Shown: one piece after another, positions 50,596 to 59,685 of the stretch | How the letters are laid out: every line of letters begins with the position of its first letter | How positions within the stretch are numbered: the stretch's first letter is position 1 | Assembly: GCA_963676075.2 (NCBI GenBank) | Contig: CAXXNZ010000001.1 | Location: forward strand, 248,001-312,000 | Direction: 5' to 3' | DNA from: JAHJQZ01 sp963676075 | GTDB taxonomy: Bacteria; Pseudomonadota; Alphaproteobacteria; Rhizobiales; Devosiaceae | Length of the DNA: 64,000 nt | The notes under the pieces: model-generated | Databases searched by the model: none | What the model was told of the DNA's origin: nothing | Seen by the model: only the letters and a program-made list of their open reading frames with translations | Position numbers and translations under genes: made by a program

Positions 50596-52503
50596 ATGGA
50601 TCAGACCGAAACGGCCGCAACCGAAGCGGCCGTCGCGCCGTCCTCATCCCATAAGGAAGGCTTTGCTCTCCTCGTCCTCGGCGCGCTTGGCGTCGTTTAC
50701 GGCGATATCGGCACCAGCCCGATCTATGCGCTGCGCGAAGCGCTGAGTGCTGTCGGCTCGACCGTTCCTTCCCCCGACGAAGTGCTCGGACTTCTGTCCC
50801 TGATCTTCTGGGCCCTGACGCTGGTCGTCACGGTCAAATATGTTGGCTTCGTCAGCCGGGCCGACAACAATGGCGAGGGCGGGGCGCTGTCGCTGATGGC
50901 GCTGGCGCGGTCGTCGTTCATCAAGCGTCCGAAATGGATCTTGTGGCTAGGCATCATCAGCGCCTCGCTGTTTCTCGGCGACGCCATGATCACGCCGGCG
51001 ATCTCCGTTTTGTCGGCGGTCGAAGGGCTCGAGGTGGTGGCGCCGCATCTCGATGTCTGGGTCATCCCGATCACCATCGTCATTCTGGTGACGCTGTTCA
51101 CGGTGCAGCGGTTCGGAACCGGACGCGTGTCGATGATCTTCGGGCCGGTCACCAGCCTGTGGTTCCTCAGTCTCGGCGCCATCGGTGTCTGGCAGATCAT
51201 CCAGAACCCGGGCGTGTTGTGGGCGCTCAATCCGGTGCTCGGCGTTTCCTATCTCGCCAACCATATGGTGGTTGCGGCGGCGGTGATGGGCGCGATCTTT
51301 CTGGCGGTGACCGGCGGCGAGGCGCTTTACGCCGACCTCGGCCATTTCGGCCGCAAGCCGATCGTTGTCGCCTGGCTGATACTGGTGTTTCCCTGCCTGC
51401 TGCTCAACTATTTCGGGCAGGGCGCCTATGTGCTGATGCATCCGGCGGGGCAGGACAATCCGTTCTTTTATGCTCAGCCGGAATGGGCGCGCCTGCCGAT
51501 GCTGCTTCTTGCGACGGCGGCGACAGTCATTGCCAGTCAGGCGGTCATCACCGGCGCCTATTCGCTGGTCCGGCAGGCGGTGAACCTCAACATTTTGCCG
51601 CGGATGCGCGTGTTGCACACGTCAGAAACCCTGGCCGGGCAGATCTATCTGCCCCAGGTCAATGCCATCCTGCTGGTTGCGGTCATTGTTCTGGTGCTCG
51701 GCTTCAGGAGTTCGAACGCCTTGGCCTCGACCTATGGTCTTGCCGTGTCGGGCGACATGCTGATCACGGCGAGCCTGTTGCTGGTGATCATGTGGCGGCG
51801 CTGGCGTTGGCCGGTGGTGGCGGCAATCGCGGTGACGGCGCCATTCCTGCTGCTCGATTTCTCGTTCCTATTCTCCAACAGCATCAAATTCATGCAGGGC
51901 GGCTGGGTGCCGACCCTGGTTGCGGTGGCGTTGACCACGCTGATGATCACCTGGACAACGGGCCGGATCCTCCTGAAGCAGAAGGCGCAGCGCAGCGAAA
52001 TGTCGCTCAAAGAGCTTCTCGGCAATCTGGAAAAGCATCCGCCGCCAACGGTGCCCGGAACTGCCGTGTTCCTGACCAACGATCCGGTGACGGCGCCGAC
52101 TTCGTTGCTGCATAGCCTCAAACACTACAAGGTGCTGCACGAGGCCAATGTCATATTGACGATTGCCACGGATCCGACCCCGCATGTCGCCGAAGATCAG
52201 CGGGTCAAGATCGAGCCGATCAACGAGCTGTTTTCGCTGGTGACGCTCACCTATGGCTATATGGACGACCCCGATATTCCGAAGGCGCTGGTGCTGGCGC
52301 GCAAGCTCGGCTGGAAGTTCGACATCATGTCGACCTCGTTCTTCATCTCGCACAACACCATCAAGCCCTCGCTCAAGGGCGGCATGCCCTATTGGCAGGA
52401 CAATCTGTTCATCCTGATGGCCAGAAACGCCACCACGGCAACGGAGTTCTTCGCCATTCCGAGCGGACGCGTCGTCGAGATCGGCACCCAGGTCATTATC
52501 TAG
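50596..52503 (+). CDS. kup: Kup-family potassium uptake protein
   Basis: The 635-residue protein has 12 hydrophobic segments (within about 25-460) and a soluble C-terminal domain of about 170 residues. GVVYGDIGTSPIYALREAL near residue 34 is the diagnostic Kup/HAK/KT signature. GDAMITPAISVLSAVEG and YADLGHFGRKPI, also typical, follow. Kup carries K+ (with protons) into the cell, especially at low pH. Length matches the bacterial family (620-700). It is transcribed away from ilvN and separated from it by a terminator, so it is its own transcription unit. Confidence 0.93.
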   Translation: MDQTETAATEAAVAPSSSHKEGFALLVLGALGVVYGDIGTSPIYALREALSAVGSTVPSPDEVLGLLSLIFWALTLVVTVKYVGFVSRADNNGEGGALSLMALARSSFIKRPKWILWLGIISASLFLGDAMITPAISVLSAVEGLEVVAPHLDVWVIPITIVILVTLFTVQRFGTGRVSMIFGPVTSLWFLSLGAIGVWQIIQNPGVLWALNPVLGVSYLANHMVVAAAVMGAIFLAVTGGEALYADLGHFGRKPIVVAWLILVFPCLLLNYFGQGAYVLMHPAGQDNPFFYAQPEWARLPMLLLATAATVIASQAVITGAYSLVRQAVNLNILPRMRVLHTSETLAGQIYLPQVNAILLVAVIVLVLGFRSSNALASTYGLAVSGDMLITASLLLVIMWRRWRWPVVAAIAVTAPFLLLDFSFLFSNSIKFMQGGWVPTLVAVALTTLMITWTTGRILLKQKAQRSEMSLKELLGNLEKHPPPTVPGTAVFLTNDPVTAPTSLLHSLKHYKVLHEANVILTIATDPTPHVAEDQRVKIEPINELFSLVTLTYGYMDDPDIPKALVLARKLGWKFDIMSTSFFISHNTIKPSLKGGMPYWQDNLFILMARNATTATEFFAIPSGRVVEIGTQVII

Positions 52504-52692
52504 GGCGCGACCGGCGGCCGGATCGCTGTGGCATACCGGAGCGGTTTGACGTGGGTCAGTTGACCTTTCGGGTCGACATGTCAGTGTCTTGTACAATAGC
52601 GGCGCGAGTCGAGGGGCTTGCGCGATAACCAATCGTCAGGGGGGTGCGCCGCGTAGCTCGGTTTGCTGCCGGTGTCTTGCCCGGGAGGACAC

Positions 52693-53856
52693 ATGGTACG
52701 TCCCACTCAGACAGGGCGCATGTTTGCACTCGACAATTTGCGTGCGGCACTGGTCGCACTGGTCGTGCTGCATCACGTTGCACTGGTCTATTCCGCATTC
52801 GCACCGTTCTACTTTGTCGAACCGCCGATCAACGATCCGGTCGCTTTCTACGCGCTCGGGCTGTTCGTGCTGTTCAATCAGGCCTGGTTCATGTCGGCGC
52901 TGTTCTTTGTCGCCGGCTATTTCACGCCGGACAGCTACGATCACAAGGGTGCAAGCGGCTTCGTCAAGGTCCGCCTGCTGCGGCTTGGTGTGCCGCTGGT
53001 GATCGGCATGCTGGTTATTGAACCCATTTCCCGCACCGGATTCTGGTTGATGCCGACGCAGGTCACGGGCATTACCGCGCCGCTGAGCTGGGCCGACTAT
53101 CCGAAGATGATCGGCCTCGGGCCGCTGTGGTTCGTCGCCATGCTGCTGGTGTTCGCGCTTTTCTATGCGCTTTGGCGGCAGATCATCGGCAAGAGTGCTG
53201 CGCATAGTGAACGCCGGTCGCCAACGCCCTGGGAAGTGCGGCTGGCTGTTCTGGCGCTGGCGCTCGTCGCCTATTTCTGGCGCATGGTGGTGCCGATCGG
53301 GCAGAATGTCTCGCTTTACGGCGATGTGCTCAGTTTTCCGACCATCGCCTATCTGCCGCACTACATCCTGATGTTCATCGTCGGAATCCTGGCTAAGCGC
53401 AACCGCTGGTTGCCCGGCGTCCGCAAGGGCGAGGCCTGGCAGGGGGTGATCGCGTCGGTGATCGCGACCATTGTCTTCCTGCCCTGGGCGCTAAGCGGGC
53501 GCTTCCTGCTGCTGGGCTTTTCTCCCGGCGCCGAGTTTACCGGAAATGGCACCTGGCAGTCGGCGCTTTATGCGCTGTGGGATGCGACGCTGGCGATCGG
53601 GCTGCTAACGGCGGTGCTCGCCCTATTCACCGGACTTCTCAATCATGAAGGGCCAGTCTGGCGGTTCTTCTCTCGCCAAAGCTATGTGACCTATCTCACC
53701 CACATCATCGTTGTGACGCTCCTCGCCTATGGGCTGTCGGGCCTTGATTGGCCCGCCTTGGCGAAATTCGTGCTGCTGGCTGTCATCGCCGTGCCGGCCT
53801 CGTTCGGGCTTGGCTATGCGATCAGGTTGATACCGGGGGTCAAGCGCATCGTTTAG
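52693..53856 (+). CDS. Membrane acyltransferase, OpgC/acyltransferase-3-like
   Basis: A 387-residue protein with about ten hydrophobic segments. The start MFALDNLRAALVALVVLHHVALVYS and FMSALFFVAGYFTPDSYDHKG give the acyltransferase-3 pattern (DNLRA with the conserved His-His near residue 27, and FVAGYF). The resemblance is to proteins related to glucan succinyltransferase OpgC. Likely it transfers an acyl group from acyl-CoA to an extracytoplasmic sugar. GGAGG eight bases before ATG 52693 fixes the start. It belongs to the same family as the gene at 23045, but the two differ in sequence. Confidence 0.8.
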   Translation: MVRPTQTGRMFALDNLRAALVALVVLHHVALVYSAFAPFYFVEPPINDPVAFYALGLFVLFNQAWFMSALFFVAGYFTPDSYDHKGASGFVKVRLLRLGVPLVIGMLVIEPISRTGFWLMPTQVTGITAPLSWADYPKMIGLGPLWFVAMLLVFALFYALWRQIIGKSAAHSERRSPTPWEVRLAVLALALVAYFWRMVVPIGQNVSLYGDVLSFPTIAYLPHYILMFIVGILAKRNRWLPGVRKGEAWQGVIASVIATIVFLPWALSGRFLLLGFSPGAEFTGNGTWQSALYALWDATLAIGLLTAVLALFTGLLNHEGPVWRFFSRQSYVTYLTHIIVVTLLAYGLSGLDWPALAKFVLLAVIAVPASFGLGYAIRLIPGVKRIV

Positions 53857-53935
53857 GCCAAAGGGAGGAGCCATGGCAGTCTGGCGAGTTCAGCAACAAG
53901 CTCGGTGCGCAGATCCTGACGCCGGCAAGAGGGAC

Positions 53936-54922
53936 ATGACCAGAATGATGAAGGCGCTTGTTCTCGATGGCTTTGGCTCGGCCGATAACTTCCGCCTAGC
54001 CGACATTGCCGTGCCTGAGCCAAAGGCGGGGGAGGTGCGGCTCAAGGTTCATGCCAGCTCGATCAATTCCTGGGATTGGGAACTGGCGCGCGGCGACCTT
54101 GTCGCGCGCATGGCCGCGCCACCGAAAAAGCCGGCGCGCGTGCTCGGCGGCGATGTCGCCGGCGTCATAGATGCGCTTGGCGACGGGGTGAGCGGGTTTG
54201 AGGTCGGTGATGAAGTTTACGGCGATGCGACCGGAAACGGCTGGGGCGGCTTCGCCGAATTCGCAACCGTCAAAGCCGACGCGGTGCGGCGGATGCCCCA
54301 GGGGCTCGATTTCATCCGTGCTTCGACGCTGCCGCAGGCCGGTGTTCTGGCCTGGCAGGCGGTCAACCGCGTAGCCTTGGGACCAGGCAGCGATGTGCTC
54401 GTTATCGGCGGTGGCGGTGGGGTCGGGACCTTCGCCATCCAGCTCGCCAAGCTCAAGGGCGCGCGCGTGACGGCCATCGACACCCTCCACAAGGCCGAAA
54501 CCATGACGCGGGCGGGCGCTGACGTGGTGCTCGACCGCCATGAGACCGATCCGGAAACGGAACCCGCTCGCTACGATCTCGTTGTCGAGCCGGTGCTGAG
54601 GCGTTCCGTGAGGGCGCAATTCGGTCTGCTCAAGCCCGGCGGCGCCTATGCCTCGGTCGGGGGGCATTACGGCGTGCTCATCCGGACGGTGCTGTTCGCC
54701 CCGATCCTGTCGCGCATTGGCGGCAAGGGCCGGAGCAGCGGGCTGGTCATTTGGAATCCGAAGGGCAGCGAACTCGACGAACTGGCCAGGCTCGTCCTGT
54801 CCGGCGCGGTTTCCCCGATGATCGAAAACATCTATCCACTGGCTCAAGGTGTTGATGCCATGCGTCATTTCGCGTCCGGCCGGGCGCTTGGAAAACTGGT
54901 CATCGTGCCGCAAGGGGCATAA
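53936..54922 (+). CDS. Zinc-type alcohol dehydrogenase-like / quinone oxidoreductase family protein
   Basis: A 328-residue MDR-superfamily enzyme. MKALVLDGFGSADNFRLADIAVPEPKAGEV is the usual start; the nucleotide fold is VLVIGGGGGVGTFAIQLAKL (about 158-177), and ASSINSWDWELARGD with ARVLGGDVAGV shapes the active site. It lacks the cysteine cluster for structural zinc, so it belongs to the quinone-oxidoreductase/NADP-dependent branch. Substrate unknown. AGAGGG precedes ATG 53936; the frame stays open to 53873 but that segment shows no homology I know. It lies 79 bases after the acyltransferase. Confidence 0.85.
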   Translation: MTRMMKALVLDGFGSADNFRLADIAVPEPKAGEVRLKVHASSINSWDWELARGDLVARMAAPPKKPARVLGGDVAGVIDALGDGVSGFEVGDEVYGDATGNGWGGFAEFATVKADAVRRMPQGLDFIRASTLPQAGVLAWQAVNRVALGPGSDVLVIGGGGGVGTFAIQLAKLKGARVTAIDTLHKAETMTRAGADVVLDRHETDPETEPARYDLVVEPVLRRSVRAQFGLLKPGGAYASVGGHYGVLIRTVLFAPILSRIGGKGRSSGLVIWNPKGSELDELARLVLSGAVSPMIENIYPLAQGVDAMRHFASGRALGKLVIVPQGA

Positions 54923-54997
54923 CGGGCTTGCCCCGGCAGGCAAAAAGGCAGAGACCTTTGCGCCGGCCAGAAGCCGAGACAAGACCGGAAAAATCCC

Positions 54998-55885
54998 GTG
55001 CGAATACTGAGTACAAATGAGCGTGGCATAGCCTTCATGATTGCCGCCACCGCATCGTTTGCCGCCTGCGACACCTTTTTAAAGCTGGCCGCCGCGAGCT
55101 TGCCGCCGATCGAGACGATCTTCGTGCGCAGCCTGTTCGCCACGCTCTGGGCCATCCCGCTGCTGTTCCTGCTCGGCGAGGCCGGCAAGGCCAAAGCCGT
55201 GTTCGACAAGCGCGTGATGATCCGCTCTGTGCTCGAAGTGGTCGGGGCGCTTGGCTATGTCTTCGGGCTGGCCAATCTCAACATCGCCGATTTCACAGCG
55301 CTGGTTCAGCTTTCACCAATCATCGTCATGCTCGCTGCTGCTGCCTTTCTCGGACTGCCGGCGACGCGCACGCAGCTTGGTCTCGCCGTGGTCGCCTTCA
55401 TCGGCGCTTTGCTTGTAGTGCAGCCGGGCGGCTCCAGCTTCACCATTTATGCCTTTTTCGGCCTGTGGACGGCGGCGCTGACGGCGGCCCGCGAACTGGT
55501 GGGCCGGACGGTGCCGGTCGGGGTTTCCGGGATCGTCGTTGCGCTCGGCGCCGGCCTGTTCTCGATGATCGGGGCAGGGGCGCTAACACTGGCTTTCGAG
55601 ACGTTCCGCATGCCGAGCCTTGTCGAAGCGTCGCTGATCGCCGGATCGGCGCTGTTCCTGACGCTGGCGCAGATATTCATCTTCATGGCCTATCGCCAGG
55701 CTGCGCCCGGCGCCGTAGCGCCGTTCTTTTATGTCGGCGCTCTATGGGCGATGCTGTCCTCGGTGCTTGTCTTCGGCACGTTTCCGAACCTTCTTGCGCT
55801 TGTTGGCATCGCCGTCATTGTCGCCAGCGGCGTTTCGGTGCTGGTGCTGACGGCGCGGCAGGAAGCGCGCTTGCGGCGCCGCTGA
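54998..55885 (+). CDS. EamA-family (DMT superfamily) metabolite exporter
   Basis: A 295-residue protein with ten hydrophobic segments in two EamA repeats (about 10-140 and 148-285). FMIAATASFAACDTFLKLAAASLPPIETIFVRS is the first repeat and FFGLWTAALTAARELVGRTV begins the second. EamA carriers export amino acids, nucleobases or other metabolites; the substrate is not visible from sequence. The start is GTG 54998. It is separated by 75 bases from the upstream dehydrogenase and by 98 from pdxJ, all on the plus strand. Confidence 0.83.
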   Translation: MRILSTNERGIAFMIAATASFAACDTFLKLAAASLPPIETIFVRSLFATLWAIPLLFLLGEAGKAKAVFDKRVMIRSVLEVVGALGYVFGLANLNIADFTALVQLSPIIVMLAAAAFLGLPATRTQLGLAVVAFIGALLVVQPGGSSFTIYAFFGLWTAALTAARELVGRTVPVGVSGIVVALGAGLFSMIGAGALTLAFETFRMPSLVEASLIAGSALFLTLAQIFIFMAYRQAAPGAVAPFFYVGALWAMLSSVLVFGTFPNLLALVGIAVIVASGVSVLVLTARQEARLRRR

Positions 55886-55983
55886 AACGGATCAGCGTAG
55901 GTTGTTGCGCTATCAGTGGTTTGATTTTGCTTTCGCCGCCGTGGCGCGCTAGAAATTTCGGCTCTGCTTGCAAGGATGCATAA

Positions 55984-56715
55984 ATGTCGAGACTTTCGGT
56001 CAATCTCAATGCCGTGGCGCATTTGCGCAATCGCCGCGATATCGGCTGGCCCAGCGTGACCCATATCGGACGTATCTCGCTCGATGCAGGCGCCTCCGGG
56101 CTGACGGTGCATCCGCGTCCGGACGAACGCCACATCAGGCGCACCGACGTGTTCGAGCTCAAGCAGTTGCTCGATAATTTCCCGGATGCGGAATACAATA
56201 TCGAGGGCTATCCCACCGAGCAGTTTCTCGAACTGGCCGAGGCGGCTCGCCCGGATCAGGTGACGCTCGTCCCCGACGACCCGGCGCAGAATACCTCCGA
56301 CCACGGCTGGGATATCGCCGCGCATGCGTCGTTTCTGAAGAAGACAGCCGCGCGCCTGCACGCCGCCGATATTCGCGTTTCGGTGTTCATCGACGAAAAC
56401 CCGGGTCTTCCGGCGCAGGCCAAGTCCATTGGTGCCGACCGGGTCGAACTCTACACCGGTCCTTATGGCGCCGCGCATGGCACGGTGAATGCCAATGCCC
56501 ACCTGGCGCAACTGGCCGAAACGGCGCGCGCTGCGCGGGCGCTCGGCCTCGGCATCAATGTCGGACACGACCTGACGCTGGCCAATCTGCCAGCCTTCGT
56601 GGTCGCCATGCCTGATTTCGAGGAAGCATCAATCGGCCATGGCATCACCTCGGACGCGCTCGAGATCGGTTTCCCCGAAGCCGTTCGCCGATACTGCGCC
56701 GTTCTTGGCGACTAG
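55984..56715 (+). CDS. pdxJ: Pyridoxine 5'-phosphate synthase
   Basis: The 243-residue TIM-barrel protein opens LSVNLNAVAHLRNRRDIGWPSVTH and has GLTVHPRPDERHIRRTDV near residue 38, VTLVPDDPAQNTSDHGWD near 92, and the C-terminal GHDLTLANLPAFV and IGHGITSDAL. These are the PdxJ signatures. It condenses 1-deoxyxylulose 5-phosphate with 3-amino-2-oxopropyl phosphate to form vitamin B6 phosphate. The pathway partner pdxA is not in the window. It converges on the lipoprotein gene with only three bases between stop codons. Confidence 0.96.
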   Translation: MSRLSVNLNAVAHLRNRRDIGWPSVTHIGRISLDAGASGLTVHPRPDERHIRRTDVFELKQLLDNFPDAEYNIEGYPTEQFLELAEAARPDQVTLVPDDPAQNTSDHGWDIAAHASFLKKTAARLHAADIRVSVFIDENPGLPAQAKSIGADRVELYTGPYGAAHGTVNANAHLAQLAETARAARALGLGINVGHDLTLANLPAFVVAMPDFEEASIGHGITSDALEIGFPEAVRRYCAVLGD

Positions 56716-56718
56716 CGG

Positions 56719-57432
56719 TTAGTTTGCCGCCGGGTAGATCGTGGCGAAGCTGAAGCCGTTCGCCTCGGCGATATGGGCCGCGACCACATCCGAGAGGCGG
56801 ATCTCGACCGAGTCGCGTCGATCGAGCGTGATCGGCGCGTTAGCGCCAGGCAGGCTCGGCGCATCGTCGACAAACACGTAATTGGCGACCAGCCGGACCG
56901 GGTCGCGCAAGTCGTTCTCGATCGTGAAGACGAATTTCGGCTGCTCATCGCTGCCGGCGGTGATTGATATGCCGGCGTCCTTGCCGCGTCCGATTGCGTC
57001 CTGCATGTCGGCAAGCGTCTTGTTCATGGTCAGGGTCAGTGCTGTGCCGTCTCCGATGGCATCGGAAACGGGGGAAACCCGCATTTCGGCAAGATAGGCC
57101 GTGTCGAGGCTGACGCCTTTGGCAACGAGCGGCAGGTCGATGCCGAATTGCGAGAACTGGTTGTTGTCGACCTCGACGCAGGTGCCGTCATCGGCGAGCG
57201 GCGTGATGTTTGCAAGCTTTGCCGCCAGCCGTTCGAGGCCCTTGTTGCACTCGTCCTCCGAACTTTCGGGAATGCGCAGGTCGGCCGACACGATGACCGC
57301 ATCGCCACCTTTGGCGGCCTCGTCTATGTCGGCGAGATAAAGCCGGCCTTCGATCTCGGGGGCGCAGGCGGCGATCAGGGCGATGCCGGCGAGGCCGGCG
57401 GCAAGGCGCAGACTGGAATTGAGACGTGACAT
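56719..57432 (-). CDS. Lipoprotein of unknown function
   Basis: A 237-residue protein from ATG 57432. The signal sequence LRLAAGLAGIALIAAC ends in a lipobox (Cys23), so it should be lipid-anchored, probably in the outer leaflet of the inner membrane or the outer membrane. The mature part starts APEIEGRLYLADIDEAAKGG, and contains two cysteines (DDGTCVEV, EDECNKG) that may pair. A beta-rich pattern (TIENDLRDPVRLVANYVFVDD) follows. No family is recognised with certainty. The frame opens at 57471, but ATG 57432 starts the signal sequence. Confidence 0.7.
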   Translation of the reverse strand: MSRLNSSLRLAAGLAGIALIAACAPEIEGRLYLADIDEAAKGGDAVIVSADLRIPESSEDECNKGLERLAAKLANITPLADDGTCVEVDNNQFSQFGIDLPLVAKGVSLDTAYLAEMRVSPVSDAIGDGTALTLTMNKTLADMQDAIGRGKDAGISITAGSDEQPKFVFTIENDLRDPVRLVANYVFVDDAPSLPGANAPITLDRRDSVEIRLSDVVAAHIAEANGFSFATIYPAAN

Positions 57433-57549
57433 AGGCGGGTCCCTCCCTTGGAATCCGACATGCTGTCGCAAACACGGCGGGCTGTCGAGCTTTGCGGGAG
57501 GTGATCGGCCGCCTGATAAAGCAAATGCGCCGAGTGCGCCGGGCTAGGC

Positions 57550-58257
57550 TTAGTGCTGGATGTCGCTGACCCAACCCTTGCGGCGGGCAATCCAGTAAAA
57601 AACGATGACGGCCACAACCGCGATCACCGGAATGCCGATGGCGAATTCGACCGGCAGATGTTCGATGTTGGCGCCGTAGAATACCGAGATCATGATGATC
57701 GGAATCATGCCGACCGCCGAGGTCCACAGGAAGGTGAACCAGGTCACCGGCGTCAATCCGGCGGCATAGGACACCAGCGTGAACGACATGAACGGCAGCA
57801 AGCGACTGACCAGCAGCGCCACGGTGCCTTCGGACTTGGCGTGCTTCTCGATCCAGGCGAGCTGGTTGGGCTTGAGGGCGCGCTCGAAGAAGCTGCGCCC
57901 GTAGCGCCGCGAGATCCAGAAGCTCAGCGCCCCGCCGAGCACGGTGCCGATCCAGGTGACGATGGAACCGGTCCAGAATCCGTAGGTGGCGCCAGCGGCG
58001 ACGGCGGCGAATTCGAGCGGGAAGGGCACGAAGGAGTGCAGCACCAGCAAGAGGATGAGCACCAGCCATCCCCAAGGGCCGGCAGCGTCAACCCAGGAGG
58101 TGAAGTGATTCTGCAAAGTCAGCAGGATCGTGTGTTCGAGAGAGATGACGGTGAGTACGATTACAACAACGATCGCACCGAGGATAAGAGCCGGCTTGTG
58201 CCAGCGCGGCCGCGAAGAGATGTTGCTCTCTGGCTTGTCGTCGTGCTGCGCCGTCAC
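57550..58257 (-). CDS. TVP38/TMEM64 (DedA-like) family membrane protein
   Basis: A 235-residue protein with about five hydrophobic segments. The SNARE-associated-like motif is LEFAAVAAGATYGFWTGSIVTWIGTVLGGALSFWISRRYGRSFFE, including the G-x-x-x-G spacing, and LVSRLLPFMSFTLVSYAAGLTPV follows. The family is related to DedA proteins, some of which scramble or flip lipids. Its specific role is unknown. The start is GTG 58257. It lies 165 bases downstream of the OYE reductase gene, with a strong hairpin in between, and upstream of the lipoprotein. Confidence 0.8.
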   Translation of the reverse strand: MTAQHDDKPESNISSRPRWHKPALILGAIVVVIVLTVISLEHTILLTLQNHFTSWVDAAGPWGWLVLILLLVLHSFVPFPLEFAAVAAGATYGFWTGSIVTWIGTVLGGALSFWISRRYGRSFFERALKPNQLAWIEKHAKSEGTVALLVSRLLPFMSFTLVSYAAGLTPVTWFTFLWTSAVGMIPIIMISVFYGANIEHLPVEFAIGIPVIAVVAVIVFYWIARRKGWVSDIQH

Positions 58258-58371
58258 GTATCCGTCCTTGTTCCGTCTGATCTATCTAGGCTGAGGTGGC
58301 GTGAGGCACAATGCCATTGGGGCGATAAATCTGTCCGACGAACTCAAAAGCCCGATATGCGTGTATTTTGT

Positions 58372-58412
58372 GACGCTGGCGCGAACTGACTATGCCGGTC
58401 CGCGCCAGCGTC
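58372..58412. terminator. Perfect 12-base inverted repeat between OYE and TVP38 genes
   Basis: GACGCTGGCGCG (58372-58383) pairs perfectly with CGCGCCAGCGTC (58401-58412) across a 17-base loop. It begins ten bases after the OYE stop on the minus strand. There is no T run after either arm, so it may be a rho-independent variant, an mRNA 3' stabiliser or a protein-binding site. Confidence 0.5.
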
Positions 58413-58421
58413 GATGAATGC

Positions 58422-59534
58422 CTAGCTCCTGCCGAGCGACTTGTGCAGTCCTCGGACGGCGTAGCCGGTCTGTTTCGAATGAAGCGCGTAGGCTTCGTCG
58501 CCATGGTCGGATTCGGCCATGGCCCTTGCCGGCCAGTTGGGATCATCGAGCGCCGGGCGGGCAAGCGCCACCATGTCCGCCTTGCCATCGGTGATGACGG
58601 CTTCGGCGTCCTTGGGATCGCCGAGCATGCCGACGGCAATGGTCGGGATATCGGCACCCTTCCTGACCGCCTCGGCAAACGGCACCTGGTAACCGGGTTC
58701 GACGACGACCTTGCCCTCGGCAAAGCCGCCTGACGAACAATGGATGGCATCGACGCCGCGCGCCTTCAGCTCTTTGGCGAGCTCGATGCTGTCCTCGACC
58801 TGCCAGCCGTCCTCGTTCCAGTCCTGGGTGGAGATGCGGGCGAAAATCGGCTTGTCTTCAGGCCAGACGGCACGCACGGCCTCGGCAATCTCAAGGGCGA
58901 ACCGCATGCGGTTTTCACGCGAGCCGCCATATTGATCGTCGCGTTTGTTGGCGAGCGGAGAGAGGAATTCGTCGACAAGGTAGCCATGGGCGTAATGCAG
59001 TTCGATGACGTCGAAGCCGGCGGTCTCGGCGCGCTTGGCCACCTCGACGAAGGCGTTGCGGACATCGCCGATCTCCTCGACCGACAGCGCGTGCGGTACC
59101 TTGGATTTGGCGTCATGCGGGACGGCAGAGGGGGCGACCGGCGTCCAGTCCTCGTAGGAATGACGGGCCTTCTGCTCGGCGTCGGGTGCAGGCAGGAAGG
59201 GCAGTTGCGAGGATGCCTTGCGACCGGCATGGGCGAGCTGGATGCCGATGGCGGCGCCCTGGGAATGAACGAAATCGACGATGCGTTTCAGCGGCGCGAT
59301 CTGGGCATCGGACCACAGGCCGAGACAACCGTAGGAAATGCGTCCGCGCGCTTCGACACCGGTTGCTTCGACGGTGACCAGGCCGAAACCGCCGATGGCG
59401 AAGCGGCCGAGATGAACCAGGTGCCAGTCATTGGCCAGCCCCATTTGTGCGGAATACTGGCACATAGGCGCCACGACGGTGCGGTTCCTCAGGGTGAGGC
59501 CCCTGAGCGTGATGGGAGAGTACAGGTCTGACAT
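58422..59534 (-). CDS. Old-yellow-enzyme family NADPH dehydrogenase (YqjM/NamA-like)
   Basis: The 370-residue FMN barrel begins LYSPITLRGLTLRNRTVVAPMCQYSA, with the Cys in PMCQYS characteristic of the YqjM (thermophilic-like) class. IGIQLAHAGRKAS, IELHYAHGYLVDEFLSPLANKRDDQYGGS and the FMN phosphate loop VGMLGDPKDAEA follow. Members reduce activated C=C bonds in enones and related electrophiles, with NADPH. The true substrate is unknown. It is divergent from the sugar-dehydrogenase-like gene, separated by about 150 bases. Confidence 0.88.
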   Translation of the reverse strand: MSDLYSPITLRGLTLRNRTVVAPMCQYSAQMGLANDWHLVHLGRFAIGGFGLVTVEATGVEARGRISYGCLGLWSDAQIAPLKRIVDFVHSQGAAIGIQLAHAGRKASSQLPFLPAPDAEQKARHSYEDWTPVAPSAVPHDAKSKVPHALSVEEIGDVRNAFVEVAKRAETAGFDVIELHYAHGYLVDEFLSPLANKRDDQYGGSRENRMRFALEIAEAVRAVWPEDKPIFARISTQDWNEDGWQVEDSIELAKELKARGVDAIHCSSGGFAEGKVVVEPGYQVPFAEAVRKGADIPTIAVGMLGDPKDAEAVITDGKADMVALARPALDDPNWPARAMAESDHGDEAYALHSKQTGYAVRGLHKSLGRS

Positions 59535-59685
59535 TTGGATCTACTCGCAGGATAGGCGGCAGGGACAAGTCCAGGGAAGGAACCCGGAATGGGCGCCCAT
59601 GCTGCACCCTGTTCCATTCATCGGCAAGCGCCGATAAAAATTAGTTGCACTGGTCGCTCCATAATTCATCGAGAGGAGAAACAGG

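Noticed and set aside
53748..53939. Short plus frame ending SNKLGAQILTPARGT between acyltransferase and dehydrogenase
   Set aside because: It is out of frame with the acyltransferase, overlaps its 3' end and has no ribosome site. It could be a gene remnant, but I see no supporting evidence.
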